Notes: a model not told the origin generated them from the letters alone. A stretch of 64,000 nt of DNA from Floridanema evergladense (GCF_041929205.1 NZ_JBHFNT010000192.1), one strand, 5' to 3'; shown: positions 52,464 through 60,990, numbered from the stretch's first letter. Program-made: numbers and translations.

Positions 52464-53804
52464 TCAAGCTGGGAAACATTTACCAAAGGCTTGCAGTAGT
52501 TTGATAGAACCGCGAAACCGAATTTTACCTTGCAACAATGCCAAAATTAAGTTTTTTTCCTTAGCCAAAAACGCCAACCAAGTTTTGCTATCTGCTGTAA
52601 TGGAAAGATTTGCTCTCCCAATGTGACCTTCTTGCACTTGTAGGGTTTTATTTTGAATGATCACCGTTGCTTGGCGCGACTCAGAACCAGTGAAAGTGAA
52701 GTGATAAACTGCATTCAATCCCTCTGATTGATTCCGTTGAAATAGGAGTGGTAATCCAAAGAGAAATCCTTGAATTGATTTGGAACGAATACCGCTGCTG
52801 ACTTGTTTAATTGTTTTGTGGGGAAAGCGTCGCGGCACATAAGTTTCGGCATCCGATCCTGGCACTACATAAATCGTTTCTGTTTTGTCTTGCAAGGGTT
52901 TAACAACTTCTTGAATAAATGCTTTACGATCGCTCAAAAACGGCGCAATTACATCTTCTCCCGCAGGACAAGCAGCCATACAATAGGCAGCTTTATATTG
53001 AGCATTAAAAGACAAACTTTGCCACATGGAAGCTGACTCGGAATCGTTGACTTTTTGCCGATAACTATAGGCATTTTTGCTGTCTGCGATTGTCTCTGCC
53101 CAATCAGTAAACCCACTCATAAATTCTCGGTAATTGTGAGTGTAACAAGCGGAAAAATTGAAGTGACCATCCGATCCGATCGCACCAACTGGACAAGCTG
53201 CTACACACAATTTACACTCGACACAGGGATTGTAGTCGATCGGATGGGTGTATTCCGTGACTTCTGCATCGATCAATATTGTTCCTAATGCGATGAAATT
53301 ACCAAATTTCGGATGAATTACTAACCGATGAATCCCCATGTGCCCCAAACCTGCGGCAACTGCAACGGGTTTATGGGAAACTACCCACACCTTGCCAGGA
53401 AATTGATCCATTTCCATTGGGAAACTAGCCCCTGGAACCATTCCATGTACGCCAGTTTGTTCCAAGGTTCTGACAATACTGCGAGCTACTTCGTTAGCAT
53501 GGTCGTAGTTGGCATGAAATTCAATATTTGCCGCAGAACGAACGGGAGTGCGAATATTTTCCCGATTCATCCGACAAACAAAACTAATCAGCGTTTTGGT
53601 GCGGGGAAATGCTCTCAGGATATCTGAAAGTTGGTCTGCGATCGCAGGTCGGTCAATTTCTACAAATCCTACATCATCAGCACCCGCTTCTAGACAGAGC
53701 GATCGTAGCACCTCAGAGTTTAAGGCGACTGTGCTGGTTGCTTGGTTTTTCGTAGCCTGTGCCCGCCACCATTTAACAGTGGGGTGTTCCTCAAATTTAG
53801 TCAT
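52464..53804 (-). CDS. QueG-like 4Fe-4S protein fused to SCP2 domain
   Basis: The protein has 446 residues. The ferredoxin motif is CVECKLCVAACP (C194, C197, C200, C204). A second cluster is supplied by later cysteines (FSACYTH and YCMAACPAGEDV). Upstream segments (GLGHMGIHRLVIHPKFGNF, LGTILIDAEV) resemble epoxyqueuosine reductase and reductive dehalogenase families. The final 100 residues form an SCP2-like sterol-carrier domain (TVIIQNKTLQVQEGHIG, then LALLQGKIRFRGS). True QueG lacks an SCP2 domain, so it is probably not the tRNA enzyme. The function is unknown. Confidence 0.8.
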   Translation of the reverse strand: MTKFEEHPTVKWWRAQATKNQATSTVALNSEVLRSLCLEAGADDVGFVEIDRPAIADQLSDILRAFPRTKTLISFVCRMNRENIRTPVRSAANIEFHANYDHANEVARSIVRTLEQTGVHGMVPGASFPMEMDQFPGKVWVVSHKPVAVAAGLGHMGIHRLVIHPKFGNFIALGTILIDAEVTEYTHPIDYNPCVECKLCVAACPVGAIGSDGHFNFSACYTHNYREFMSGFTDWAETIADSKNAYSYRQKVNDSESASMWQSLSFNAQYKAAYCMAACPAGEDVIAPFLSDRKAFIQEVVKPLQDKTETIYVVPGSDAETYVPRRFPHKTIKQVSSGIRSKSIQGFLFGLPLLFQRNQSEGLNAVYHFTFTGSESRQATVIIQNKTLQVQEGHIGRANLSITADSKTWLAFLAKEKNLILALLQGKIRFRGSIKLLQAFGKCFPA

Positions 53805-53873
53805 AATGAGAAAGGTTTTTTATTCCGTAGTATTTGAAAAGTACGAATAGAGGCTTTGCATAAGTCCTAGTAC

Positions 53874-53997
53874 TAGAACGCCGATTCAGTATTGTAGTCG
53901 GGGATGAGAAACTGGGTTTCTTTCCCTAGCGCAGTCGATATTTTGTTACCCCAAGCCAAAGAAACCCGGTTTCTGGGATTACTGAATTGGTGTTCTA
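53874..53997. mobile_element. MITE-like element, TAGAAC termini
   Basis: TAGAACGCCGATTCAGT (53874-53890) is an inverted partner of ACTGAATTGGTGTTCTA (53981-53997), 15 of 17 matching. Inside, a second stem is built on AGAAACTGGGTTTCTTT and AAAGAAACCCGGTTTCT (16 of 17 matching). It is 124 bp and non-coding. The TA at each edge would fit IS630/mariner-type insertion, but that is a guess. Confidence 0.75.
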
Positions 53998-54100
53998 GAT
54001 GGGAGCGAAATTAGCGTCTCGGTAAAACTCTGAACTGCGTTCAGCTAGTCAACTGTTATCGATCGAACTTAGTCATTGCAGCCTCTAAAGCTGATTATTG

Positions 54101-54115
54101 TATGTATATACATAT
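54101..54115. promoter_or_regulatory. Palindrome TATGTATATACATAT, downstream MarR-like site
   Basis: This 15-bp sequence is identical to the one over the MarR start region (54595-54609). It lies 20 bp past the MarR stop codon, upstream of the QueG-SCP2 gene on the same strand, with the MITE in between. Confidence 0.5.
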
Positions 54116-54134
54116 TTTTCCGAAATTTTTTAGA

Positions 54135-54590
54135 TTAGCTCAAGGTTTTCACCTCCGATAAGAGCGATAGCAAGTTTTGCCACTTCTGTTGTCCAAATTG
54201 TTGCTTGAGTTCCGCTTGAGCCTGCTCCCACAAAGGCATAGCCTCAGCTAGGACAGCTTGCCCTTCAACCGTCAAAGACAACAGCTTAATCCGCCGATCT
54301 TCACCGGGAGCGATCGCCACCAGTCCCCGTTTTTCCAGAAGTTTGAGATTTCGGGTTAAGGTTGTTTGATCGGTTAACAACTCTTGCGCTAGGCGAGTAA
54401 TAGATACAGATCCAAACAGGTAAATAGATACCAACAACGTAAACTGGTTTAACACCAACCCGACTGGGCGTAATGCGGCATCATACGCCTGCGTCATCAC
54501 TCGCGAAGCCCGACGAACGTGCATTCCCATGCAGATTGCAGGTACTTGACTCACTTGAGCAAGTTTGGCTTTAGGTATTCGATCGTTCAT
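54135..54590 (-). CDS. MarR family transcriptional regulator
   Basis: From the ATG at 54590 the protein has 151 residues with the winged-helix layout of MarR: ALRPVGLVLNQFTLLVSIYL, SVSITRLAQELLTDQTTLTRN as recognition region, LLEKRGLVAIAPGEDRRIKLLS as wing, and C-terminal dimer helices. Upstream codons could add 18 residues, but those run through the promoter palindrome. Two copies of TATGTATATACATAT flank the gene, one overlapping its expected promoter, which implies autoregulation. The ligand is unknown. Confidence 0.9.
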   Translation of the reverse strand: MNDRIPKAKLAQVSQVPAICMGMHVRRASRVMTQAYDAALRPVGLVLNQFTLLVSIYLFGSVSITRLAQELLTDQTTLTRNLKLLEKRGLVAIAPGEDRRIKLLSLTVEGQAVLAEAMPLWEQAQAELKQQFGQQKWQNLLSLLSEVKTLS

Positions 54591-54593
54591 ATA

Positions 54594-54609
54594 ATATGTA
54601 TATACATAT
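54594..54609. promoter_or_regulatory. Palindrome ATATGTATATACATAT at the MarR promoter
   Basis: This 16-bp perfect palindrome starts four bases upstream of the MarR ATG, in the position expected for an autorepression operator. The size and symmetry fit MarR-family dimers. Confidence 0.55.
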
Positions 54610-54649
54610 AATTTTATTTTGTCAAGTCTGCTGGAACGACTCAAGTCAC

Positions 54650-54726
54650 AGCTAAAGAGGCAGAGCCTCCATTTTTCGTTCCCAGGTTGAACCTGGGAAC
54701 GAGGATCTGGGAGGTTCTACCTCCTT
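54650..54726. repeat. Dispersed palindromic element, copy 2
   Basis: Reverse-complement copy of 8395-8464. The stem is CGTTCCCAGGTT (54677-54688) with AACCTGGGAACG (54690-54701). It has an extra GAGGCAGAGCCTC dyad at its left end. It sits between the MarR gene and the ABC permease. Confidence 0.8.
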
Positions 54727-54816
54727 TGAGTGCAAGATCTGAGGTTAGGAGTAGTACGCACAGGCAGATTAAGTTTTGTGTGGTGACGGTTTTAATTACC
54801 AGATCTTTCTATTAAT

Positions 54817-55707
54817 TCATAGTCTTGATGAACTAATTATAGAGGATGAATTGTTAAAGACAATCCGTAAAATTGACAGGCTGAAAATTATTAAAAACAA
54901 TACTAAACCAATAGTGCAAGCGTAACTAATTTCTAAGTCGCGGAAAGCTCGATCGTACAAGTAATATACCACAGTTTTAGAACTGTTTCTTGGCCCTCCT
55001 TGGGTCATAATGTAAACTTCTTCAAAAACTTTTGTTGCTGAGATTGCCGAAATTACTGCTACTAAAAATAGATAGGGTTTCATTAAGGGAACGGTGATAT
55101 CCCAATGTTTTCTTAGTCCGTCGGAACCATCGATCGCAGCTGCTTCATAAAGTTCATTAGGAATAGATTGTAACCCAGCTAAATAAATTACCATGTAATA
55201 ACCTAATCCTTTCCAAATTGTCACTGCCATGACGCTAAAAAGTACCCAATTTGGACTAGTTAACCAGGGAATTCCTTCACTAAAACCTATTAATTTTAGT
55301 ATTTGATTGAGTAAACCATTTTCAGCATAAAGCCATTTCCAAGCTAGTCCAGCAACTACCATCGAAATAATTACAGGCGTGTAATAAGCGGCGCGAAACC
55401 AACTAATTCCCCGCAGTTTTTGGTTAACTAAAATAGCTAATACTAAAGGTAAAAATACTAAAATTGGCACCACACCAATTAAGTAAATTAATGTGTTTCT
55501 TAAGGTTTGCCAAAATATTTTATCTGCTATTAATTGCTTAAAATTTGCTAATCCTACCCATTGTGGCGCTTGGGTAATATCATATTCGTAGCGAGTGAAA
55601 CTGAGGTAAAATGCTTGTAAAGCAGGCCAAATTACTGTTAATCCTAAAAGTAAAATAGCTGGTAATAAAAATAAGTAGGGAGTAAGTTGTTTTTGGTTAA
55701 TTGTCAT
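54817..55707 (-). CDS. Sugar ABC transporter permease (MalF/UgpA type), orphan
   Basis: The protein has 296 residues with six membrane helices. The EAA loop that contacts the ATPase is YEAAAIDGSDGLRKHWDITVPLMKP, here quoted only to its EAA core (EAAAIDGSDG), and FLLPAILLLGLTVIWPALQA opens the first helix. Such permeases import sugars or glycerol phosphate with a binding protein, a second permease and an ATPase. None of these is in the neighbourhood. It lies between two palindromic elements (54650-54726 and 55735-55766). Confidence 0.9.
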   Translation of the reverse strand: MTINQKQLTPYLFLLPAILLLGLTVIWPALQAFYLSFTRYEYDITQAPQWVGLANFKQLIADKIFWQTLRNTLIYLIGVVPILVFLPLVLAILVNQKLRGISWFRAAYYTPVIISMVVAGLAWKWLYAENGLLNQILKLIGFSEGIPWLTSPNWVLFSVMAVTIWKGLGYYMVIYLAGLQSIPNELYEAAAIDGSDGLRKHWDITVPLMKPYLFLVAVISAISATKVFEEVYIMTQGGPRNSSKTVVYYLYDRAFRDLEISYACTIGLVLFLIIFSLSILRIVFNNSSSIISSSRL

Positions 55708-55734
55708 TTGTCTAAAGCAAGTAATTTTGAGTAT

Positions 55735-55766
55735 GTTGTTGCGCTACAGCGCTGAAGCGCAACAAC
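55735..55766. repeat. Hairpin with AGCGCTGAAGCGC core
   Basis: GTTGTTGCGCT (55735-55745) pairs with AGCGCAACAAC (55756-55766). It shares its core with the element at 468-571. No T-run follows in either direction, though it sits just after the nadE stop and could stabilise that transcript. Confidence 0.65.
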
Positions 55767-55771
55767 GTACA

Positions 55772-57436
55772 CTAATAGCTAATCCGACTGGCGATCGGCA
55801 TCCGCCAACCAGTACCAAAGGCGCGATCGGTTATTTTTAATCCTGGTGGTGCTTGACGGCGCTTAAATTCTGCTCTTGAGACTAACTTTACTACTTTTTG
55901 AACTACAGCAGTATCATGTCCTGACGCGACAATTTGCGCGATCGATAAACGGTCATGAATTAGCTTTTCTAAAATATCATCTAACACATCATAAGGTGGT
56001 AAGGAATCTTGGTCAACTTGTCCGGGTTTTAGTTCAGCACTAGGGGGTTTTTCTAACACATTTTCTGGGATAATTTCCCGATGACGGTTTAACCATTTAC
56101 AAATTGAATAAACGCGAGTTTTGGGGACATCTGCGATCGCTGCTAATCCCCCATTCATGTCACCATAAAGGGTACAATAACCTACCGCCATTTCTGATTT
56201 GTTTCCGGTGGAAAGTAGCAGATAACCAAATTTATTGGCTATTGCCATTAACAAGTTTCCCCTAATTCTAGATTGGATATTTTCTTCGGCAATGCCAAAC
56301 TCGGTTCCTGCAAAAATATTGATTAAACTTTCATCATAAGCGTGCATTAAATTGGCGATCGGTAAAGTATGAGTACTAATTCCCAAATTTCTCGCTAAAG
56401 CTAAAGCATCTTTAACAGAATGATCGGAACTATAAGGGGAAGGCATTAATACGCCTAACACATTTTCTGCACCTAACGCTTCTCTGGCGATCGCAGCAAC
56501 TAAAGATGAATCAATCCCACCACTTAACCCAATCAAAACTTTAGAAAAACCGCATTTATGCGCGTAGTCTTGCACTCCTAAAACCAAAGCCAACCAAATT
56601 TCTTCATCAGAATTTTCTGGTCGATCAGCTATAGTTCCAGAGACTAAATCTTGAGTTTTTTCATCAAATTCTATTGTTGCTATCTCGGTTTCAAAACTAG
56701 CTAAAGCACAGATTAATTTTCCTTGGCGATTTACGGCAAAACTACTACCATCAAAAATTAAATCATCATTTCCGCCAATTTGATTTGTATAAATAATTGG
56801 TTGCTGATATCTAACTGCACTGTGACTTAGCATTGCTTTGCGTAAATCTGGTTTTCCTACGGAATAGGGAGAAGCGGAAACATTCACCGTGAAATCTACA
56901 CCAATTTGTGCTAAATCTGCGATCGGATTCGCCGCATAAGTGCGCTTTCCCCAAAACTCTTCATCATTCCATAAATCTTCGCAAATAGTTACTCCAATGC
57001 GAATTCCCTCTAAAATAAAATAACTCGTTTCTAAACCTGGTTCAAAATAACGATCTTCATCAAATACATCGTAAGTTGGCAATAACCGTTTATAAAATAA
57101 CTGTTTAATCTTGCCTTTTTCTAACAAAGCGATACTATTAAATAAAGGCTTTCCCCCATTAAATTCTGCTTTAGGATTTGGTTCAACTGTACCTACTAAA
57201 ACAGCTAAATTTTCCGGTAAATCTTGAGCTAATTTACTTAATACAGTTGCCATTCCTTCGACAAAACTAGGCATTAATAATAAATCTCTGGGTGGATATC
57301 CACATAGAGAAAGTTCTGGAGTTAATAATAACTTTGCACCCAAATCAGCAGCTTTTTTGGCAGCTTCGAGAATAGCTTGGGCGTTACCAGTCAAATCACC
57401 AATAATTGGGTTAAGTTGTGCGATCGCTATTTTCAT
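55772..57436 (-). CDS. nadE: Glutamine-dependent NAD+ synthetase
   Basis: The protein has 554 residues and two domains. The N-terminal nitrilase-type amidase shows the Glu in LTPELSLCGYPPRDLL, the Lys in FYKRLLPTYDVFDEDRYF and the Cys in GVTICEDLWNDE. The C-terminal synthetase shows the P-loop-like LSGGIDSSLVAAIA and STGNKSEMAVGYCTLYGD. It converts nicotinate adenine dinucleotide to NAD+ with glutamine as nitrogen donor. It is the last gene of the pncB-nadD-nrtR-nadE operon, 51 bp after nrtR. Confidence 0.97.
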   Translation of the reverse strand: MKIAIAQLNPIIGDLTGNAQAILEAAKKAADLGAKLLLTPELSLCGYPPRDLLLMPSFVEGMATVLSKLAQDLPENLAVLVGTVEPNPKAEFNGGKPLFNSIALLEKGKIKQLFYKRLLPTYDVFDEDRYFEPGLETSYFILEGIRIGVTICEDLWNDEEFWGKRTYAANPIADLAQIGVDFTVNVSASPYSVGKPDLRKAMLSHSAVRYQQPIIYTNQIGGNDDLIFDGSSFAVNRQGKLICALASFETEIATIEFDEKTQDLVSGTIADRPENSDEEIWLALVLGVQDYAHKCGFSKVLIGLSGGIDSSLVAAIAREALGAENVLGVLMPSPYSSDHSVKDALALARNLGISTHTLPIANLMHAYDESLINIFAGTEFGIAEENIQSRIRGNLLMAIANKFGYLLLSTGNKSEMAVGYCTLYGDMNGGLAAIADVPKTRVYSICKWLNRHREIIPENVLEKPPSAELKPGQVDQDSLPPYDVLDDILEKLIHDRLSIAQIVASGHDTAVVQKVVKLVSRAEFKRRQAPPGLKITDRAFGTGWRMPIASRISY

Positions 57437-57487
57437 AAATTATTATTTGTTATTTGTCAGTTGTGATTCACCAATAACTAAGAACTA

Positions 57488-58234
57488 CTAAATAAATACC
57501 AAAGGTTTATCCTTAAATGGTACAAAAGCTTCCGCATCAAATCGATATAAACTAGCCGGACGACCTGCACCACGAGAAACTTTAATTCCTGTATCGCATA
57601 AAAAACCTAATTTTAACAATCGAGAGCGAAAATTGGAATAATCAGAAAAATTTTCTCCCAATACAGTAGTATAAAGCTGATAAAGGTCATTTAACGTAAA
57701 AACATCAGGTAAAACATCAAAAGCTACGGGACTGTATTCTAATTTATTGCGTAACCTTTGATAACCGTATTCCAAGATTTTATTGTGATCGAAAGCTAGT
57801 TGAGGTACTTGTTGAATGGGATACCAAGCAATACCACTTACACCATCAGCTATTAACTCTGCTTCCGCGAATCTCACTAAAGCAAAATAACTTACTGAAA
57901 GGTAACGAACACCAAAACTATCTGGTGCTTCTCTGGGGTCACGACCGGGGCCACCAAAAGTATATAATTGCTCTAAATAAAGATTTTTGACGCGAATTTT
58001 TTCGGCTAAAATGCGATAGGCAGCATCCTCTAAAGATTCTCCATTTCTAACTAAAGTTCCGGGTAAACACCACTGACCTAAGAAAGGTTCATCTTGGCGC
58101 ATTACTAACAACACCAACAAGCGATTTTGCGAGGTATCGACGGAAAAAATTACGTTATCTACCCCGACTTTAAAATCAGCTAATGACTGTTTTTTTAATG
58201 GATATGCAATTTTTCTCGTGGTGCGTTCTGACAT
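57488..58234 (-). CDS. nrtR: NrtR-type Nudix-related regulator of NAD metabolism
   Basis: The protein has 248 residues. Residues about 20-150 form a Nudix fold, but the catalytic box is altered: GESLEDAAYRILAEKIRV lacks the standard RE..EE acidic set. The C-terminal 80 residues form a winged helix (LNDLYQLYTTVLGENFSDYS, then SRLLKLGFL). That combination, and its place inside an NAD operon, fit NrtR, which binds ADP-ribose and represses NAD genes. It overlaps the 3' end of nadD by 40 bp, so the two are translationally coupled. I found no clear operator by eye upstream of pncB. Confidence 0.85.
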   Translation of the reverse strand: MSERTTRKIAYPLKKQSLADFKVGVDNVIFSVDTSQNRLLVLLVMRQDEPFLGQWCLPGTLVRNGESLEDAAYRILAEKIRVKNLYLEQLYTFGGPGRDPREAPDSFGVRYLSVSYFALVRFAEAELIADGVSGIAWYPIQQVPQLAFDHNKILEYGYQRLRNKLEYSPVAFDVLPDVFTLNDLYQLYTTVLGENFSDYSNFRSRLLKLGFLCDTGIKVSRGAGRPASLYRFDAEAFVPFKDKPLVFI

Positions 58235-58794
58235 TCGTATAGTTGCTCTCGATCGATGTATTCCTCAATAGTCGGCGTTAAACTTGTTGTATCTTTATTT
58301 TGACGATAAGCTGTAGAAGAAACATTTGGGCCTGTTAAAGAAGCGATCGCCACTTTCGCCCCTAAATTTCGCAATTCACCTAAGCTAATCTCTTCTATAG
58401 GAGATCCTGGACGAGGTATTACTAATAATTCCACTTGCCGCAACAAATCTTCAACTTTGTACCAACGTGGTAGCTGTTTTACTAAATCTGAACCGACTAT
58501 TAATACCAGTTTTCCTTCAGGCCATAAACTTTTTGCTTTCTCCACAGTTTCTAAAGTGCGAGGACTACTTAATTCTTGATATAATCCAATATTATATCTC
58601 GGAGGATCGATATCCTTAATTAACAATCTCAGCATTGCCGCCCGATGTTCTAAAGGTGTTTGGTGAGATTTAAAAGGATTATCCGAAGCCCAAACTGCTA
58701 CCCAATCAAAATGCTGAGATAGCCAATTAATTATTGCTTGATGTCCGGTAGTCGGGGGGTCGGCACTAGTGCCAAAAAGAGCAATTGTTGTCAT
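58195..58794 (-). CDS. nadD: Nicotinate-nucleotide adenylyltransferase
   Basis: The protein has 199 residues. The nucleotidyltransferase motif appears as GTSADPPTTGHQA, with GH of the (H/T)xGH signature. VGSDLVKQLPRWYKVEDLL and the ISSTxxR-like VSSTAYRQ segment complete the active site. The enzyme makes nicotinate adenine dinucleotide from NaMN and ATP. It lies in the middle of the NAD operon, after pncB and overlapping nrtR. Confidence 0.93.
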   Translation of the reverse strand: MTTIALFGTSADPPTTGHQAIINWLSQHFDWVAVWASDNPFKSHQTPLEHRAAMLRLLIKDIDPPRYNIGLYQELSSPRTLETVEKAKSLWPEGKLVLIVGSDLVKQLPRWYKVEDLLRQVELLVIPRPGSPIEEISLGELRNLGAKVAIASLTGPNVSSTAYRQNKDTTSLTPTIEEYIDREQLYECQNAPREKLHIH

Positions 58795-58795
58795 G

Positions 58796-58825
58796 GGTAA
58801 TTGGTAGTTGGTAGTTGGTAGTTGG
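58796..58825. repeat. GGTAGTT heptamer repeat in the pncB-nadD spacer
   Basis: About four heptamers fill most of the 41-bp spacer between pncB and nadD, inside a transcribed operon. Copy-number change would alter the spacing but not a protein. Confidence 0.65.
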
Positions 58826-58835
58826 AATTAGGTTT

Positions 58836-60236
58836 TTAGCGTTTGGTTTTTTCTGTTAATTCTTTGAGTGCTGAAGAAATTTCTACAGGGATTTGTTGGG
58901 GTTGGGTTAATTGACGGGTCGCAACTGGTAAACTGGCGACAGAATTACTAGTGCGATCGCGAATTTGCGCTAAAGTTTCTGGAGGTTTTACTCTTTTCCC
59001 TTGCTTCATAAATAGTTGTAGCAAAGCTTGTTCTCCCTCTAAACTTTCGCTACTCAATCCCAATCTGTCAGAGTGAATTTCTCCCTTTTCCCAACGGCGA
59101 AAAATTTGTTTTCGACCAGGATAAGTAACTTTATGGCTCGACTGTTTCATGGTGGGAATGCTATCGATTTCTACCAATTTATAAACACCACCTACAGGAA
59201 CACCTGTGACTAATTTTGTTCCTAAACCATAACCATCAATACAAGCACCAGCCGCTTTTAATTTAGCAATTTCCCATTCGTCTAAATCGCCGCTAGCAAA
59301 AATCGGAACTCCTGGTAAAAGCGATCGGACTTGTTGCGATAAACTGGTTAAATCCCCTGAATCTAATCGCACGCCCGACAATTGCATTTCCCCAGCCTTA
59401 ATCTTTTCTAACAACATCCGAGCCGCAGCAACAGTATCGAAAGTATCTATCAGCAAAGGTGCGCCAGGAAAATATTCATGAAATGCCTTAAAAGCTTCCT
59501 CCTCACTTCCAGAAGTCGCCGTCAACGCCATCACGAAAGCATGAGCCATTGTACCACTTGGTTTTTGCCCCAACTTCAGCGCCGCCAATACATTAGATGT
59601 CCCATCCAATCCTGCTGCTAAGGCCGCTCGCGCCGCCCACAATGCCCCTTGGGGACTAAAAGCCCGTCGAGTGCCAAATTCCAGCAAAGTCGCCTCTAGA
59701 CCAGCTACATCTCGGAGTCGCGCCGCCCTAGTCGCAATCAATGTCTGATAATTCAGAGCATTTAGCAGGTAAGTTTCCACAATCTGCGCTTGCCATAACG
59801 GTGCTTCCACCCGTAACAAAGGCTCATTAGCAAACACAGCCGTTCCCTCTGGTACCGCCCAAATATCGCCAGTAAAACCAGATTCTACTAAAAGCGACCA
59901 AAATTCGGCAGGCGCTTGCTGAAAAATCCCTGTTGCCCGTAAAGCATTGATTTGGGCAGGACTAAAGCGCCACTTTTCCAAATAGTCTAAGGCTTGTTCT
60001 AAGCCCATTGCAATTAAATAACCAAAACTTTCTGGTAATTGGCGCACAAATAATTCAAAACTAGCCCGCTTCCGATCTAATCCTTTACCCGCATAACAAG
60101 CAGTCATTGTCAATTGGTAAAGGTCTGTCAACAAGCTATAATTTTCGGGAGAGAGCGTGAGTTCCCTATCCTCTAAGGTTTCTGTCTGTTGAGCATTTTC
60201 AGGGGTTAAACATTTCCAGTCTGGGGCAACAGTCAT
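58836..60236 (-). CDS. pncB: Nicotinate phosphoribosyltransferase
   Basis: The protein has 466 residues. It starts the operon and makes nicotinate mononucleotide from nicotinate and PRPP, the entry step of the Preiss-Handler route. Recognisable segments are LLTDLYQLTMTACYAGKGLD, EFGTRRAFSPQGALWAARAA, GTMAHAFVMAL (His) and GVRLDSGDLTSLSQQVR. The tail from about 430 is Pro/Gln-rich and probably disordered. The operon order gives the full set from nicotinate to NAD+ with its regulator. Confidence 0.95.
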   Translation of the reverse strand: MTVAPDWKCLTPENAQQTETLEDRELTLSPENYSLLTDLYQLTMTACYAGKGLDRKRASFELFVRQLPESFGYLIAMGLEQALDYLEKWRFSPAQINALRATGIFQQAPAEFWSLLVESGFTGDIWAVPEGTAVFANEPLLRVEAPLWQAQIVETYLLNALNYQTLIATRAARLRDVAGLEATLLEFGTRRAFSPQGALWAARAALAAGLDGTSNVLAALKLGQKPSGTMAHAFVMALTATSGSEEEAFKAFHEYFPGAPLLIDTFDTVAAARMLLEKIKAGEMQLSGVRLDSGDLTSLSQQVRSLLPGVPIFASGDLDEWEIAKLKAAGACIDGYGLGTKLVTGVPVGGVYKLVEIDSIPTMKQSSHKVTYPGRKQIFRRWEKGEIHSDRLGLSSESLEGEQALLQLFMKQGKRVKPPETLAQIRDRTSNSVASLPVATRQLTQPQQIPVEISSALKELTEKTKR

Positions 60237-60645
60237 AGCCCAAGTTCCTAGTCGAGTTTGATTATTTCAATTATAGTAAGTTTTACCAAAATATTGTCAA
60301 GGGATTTTGGGAAATTTGTCTGAAATGGGGATTGGGGATTGGGGACTGGGGATTGGGGATTGGGGACAGGGGGACTGGGGGACAAGGGGACAAGGGGACA
60401 AAAGAGTTTTTAAGGGTCTCTCTATGAGAAATTCTTGATGAGTGATAAACAAATACTAAAAAATGTGTAGATTTAGTAGTTTAACTAAACAATTAGGGGA
60501 GTCTAGGACAAAGTATTGCAAACATAATCAAATAAGTGTTGCGATCGCACAATCACGATCGAATTTTGTAGATAATAAAAATCAGATAGACAAAAAAGCT
60601 ATCTAGCATAGAACAACGAATAGATCAAAAAGGGAGAACAGTTTT
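60237..60645. other. Intergenic region with GGGGATT/GGGGACT heptamers
   Basis: This region of 409 bp lies between divergent pncB and the small-protein gene. About ten heptamers (GGGGATT, GGGGACT, GGGGACA) occupy 60326-60402. The pncB promoter and any NrtR operator should be in the first 90 bp; no obvious dyad is seen there. Near 60605-60640 the leader of the small gene begins. No RNA gene was recognised. Confidence 0.55.
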
Positions 60646-60804
60646 ATGGCTAAGATACCTGAAATGTTTGACCGCGTAACTCAGTTTTTCTCAGAAGCCT
60701 TAACTAGAGTTTTTAGTCCTCCAGTGGACAAAAATTATCCTGAAACTGGCGTACAACCTTTTGAAGGAGATGCTTACAAGAAAACCTCTAAAGATTCAGA
60801 TTAG
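60646..60804 (+). CDS. Small cyanobacterial protein (52 aa)
   Basis: The frame begins ATG at 60646 with AGGGAG nine bases upstream and ends at 60804. The product starts MAKIPEMFDRVTQFFSEALT, continues with a Pro/Tyr-rich middle (SPPVDKNYPETG), and ends in a charged tail (KKTSKDSD). The first half is an amphipathic helix. Codon use is like that of its neighbours. It is short but has a good ribosome site and a clear bipartite composition, so I consider it real. I do not recognise the family. Confidence 0.6.
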   Translation: MAKIPEMFDRVTQFFSEALTRVFSPPVDKNYPETGVQPFEGDAYKKTSKDSD

Positions 60805-60990
60805 TAATTGTGCAAAGAAGTAATCAGATTGTTAATCGAGGTCAAACACTAAATTTTGCTAGGCTAGGCGATTTGCCTGTGGGAAATTCTGCGATCGCTT
60901 AGTCTCCTGTTATCATCCAATCTTTACATTGTGTCATTTCTTCCTAGAAAAAATGGGTGCTGGAATTAATTTCCCACCCAGTTTTAATGC

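Noticed and set aside
52464..53804. True epoxyqueuosine reductase (QueG)
   Set aside because: The SCP2 extension and overall pattern do not fit QueG; only the iron-sulfur and reductase-like segments are shared.
55735..55766. Terminator of the NAD operon
   Set aside because: The hairpin is strong but no T-run follows on the minus strand, and the core belongs to a dispersed repeat family.
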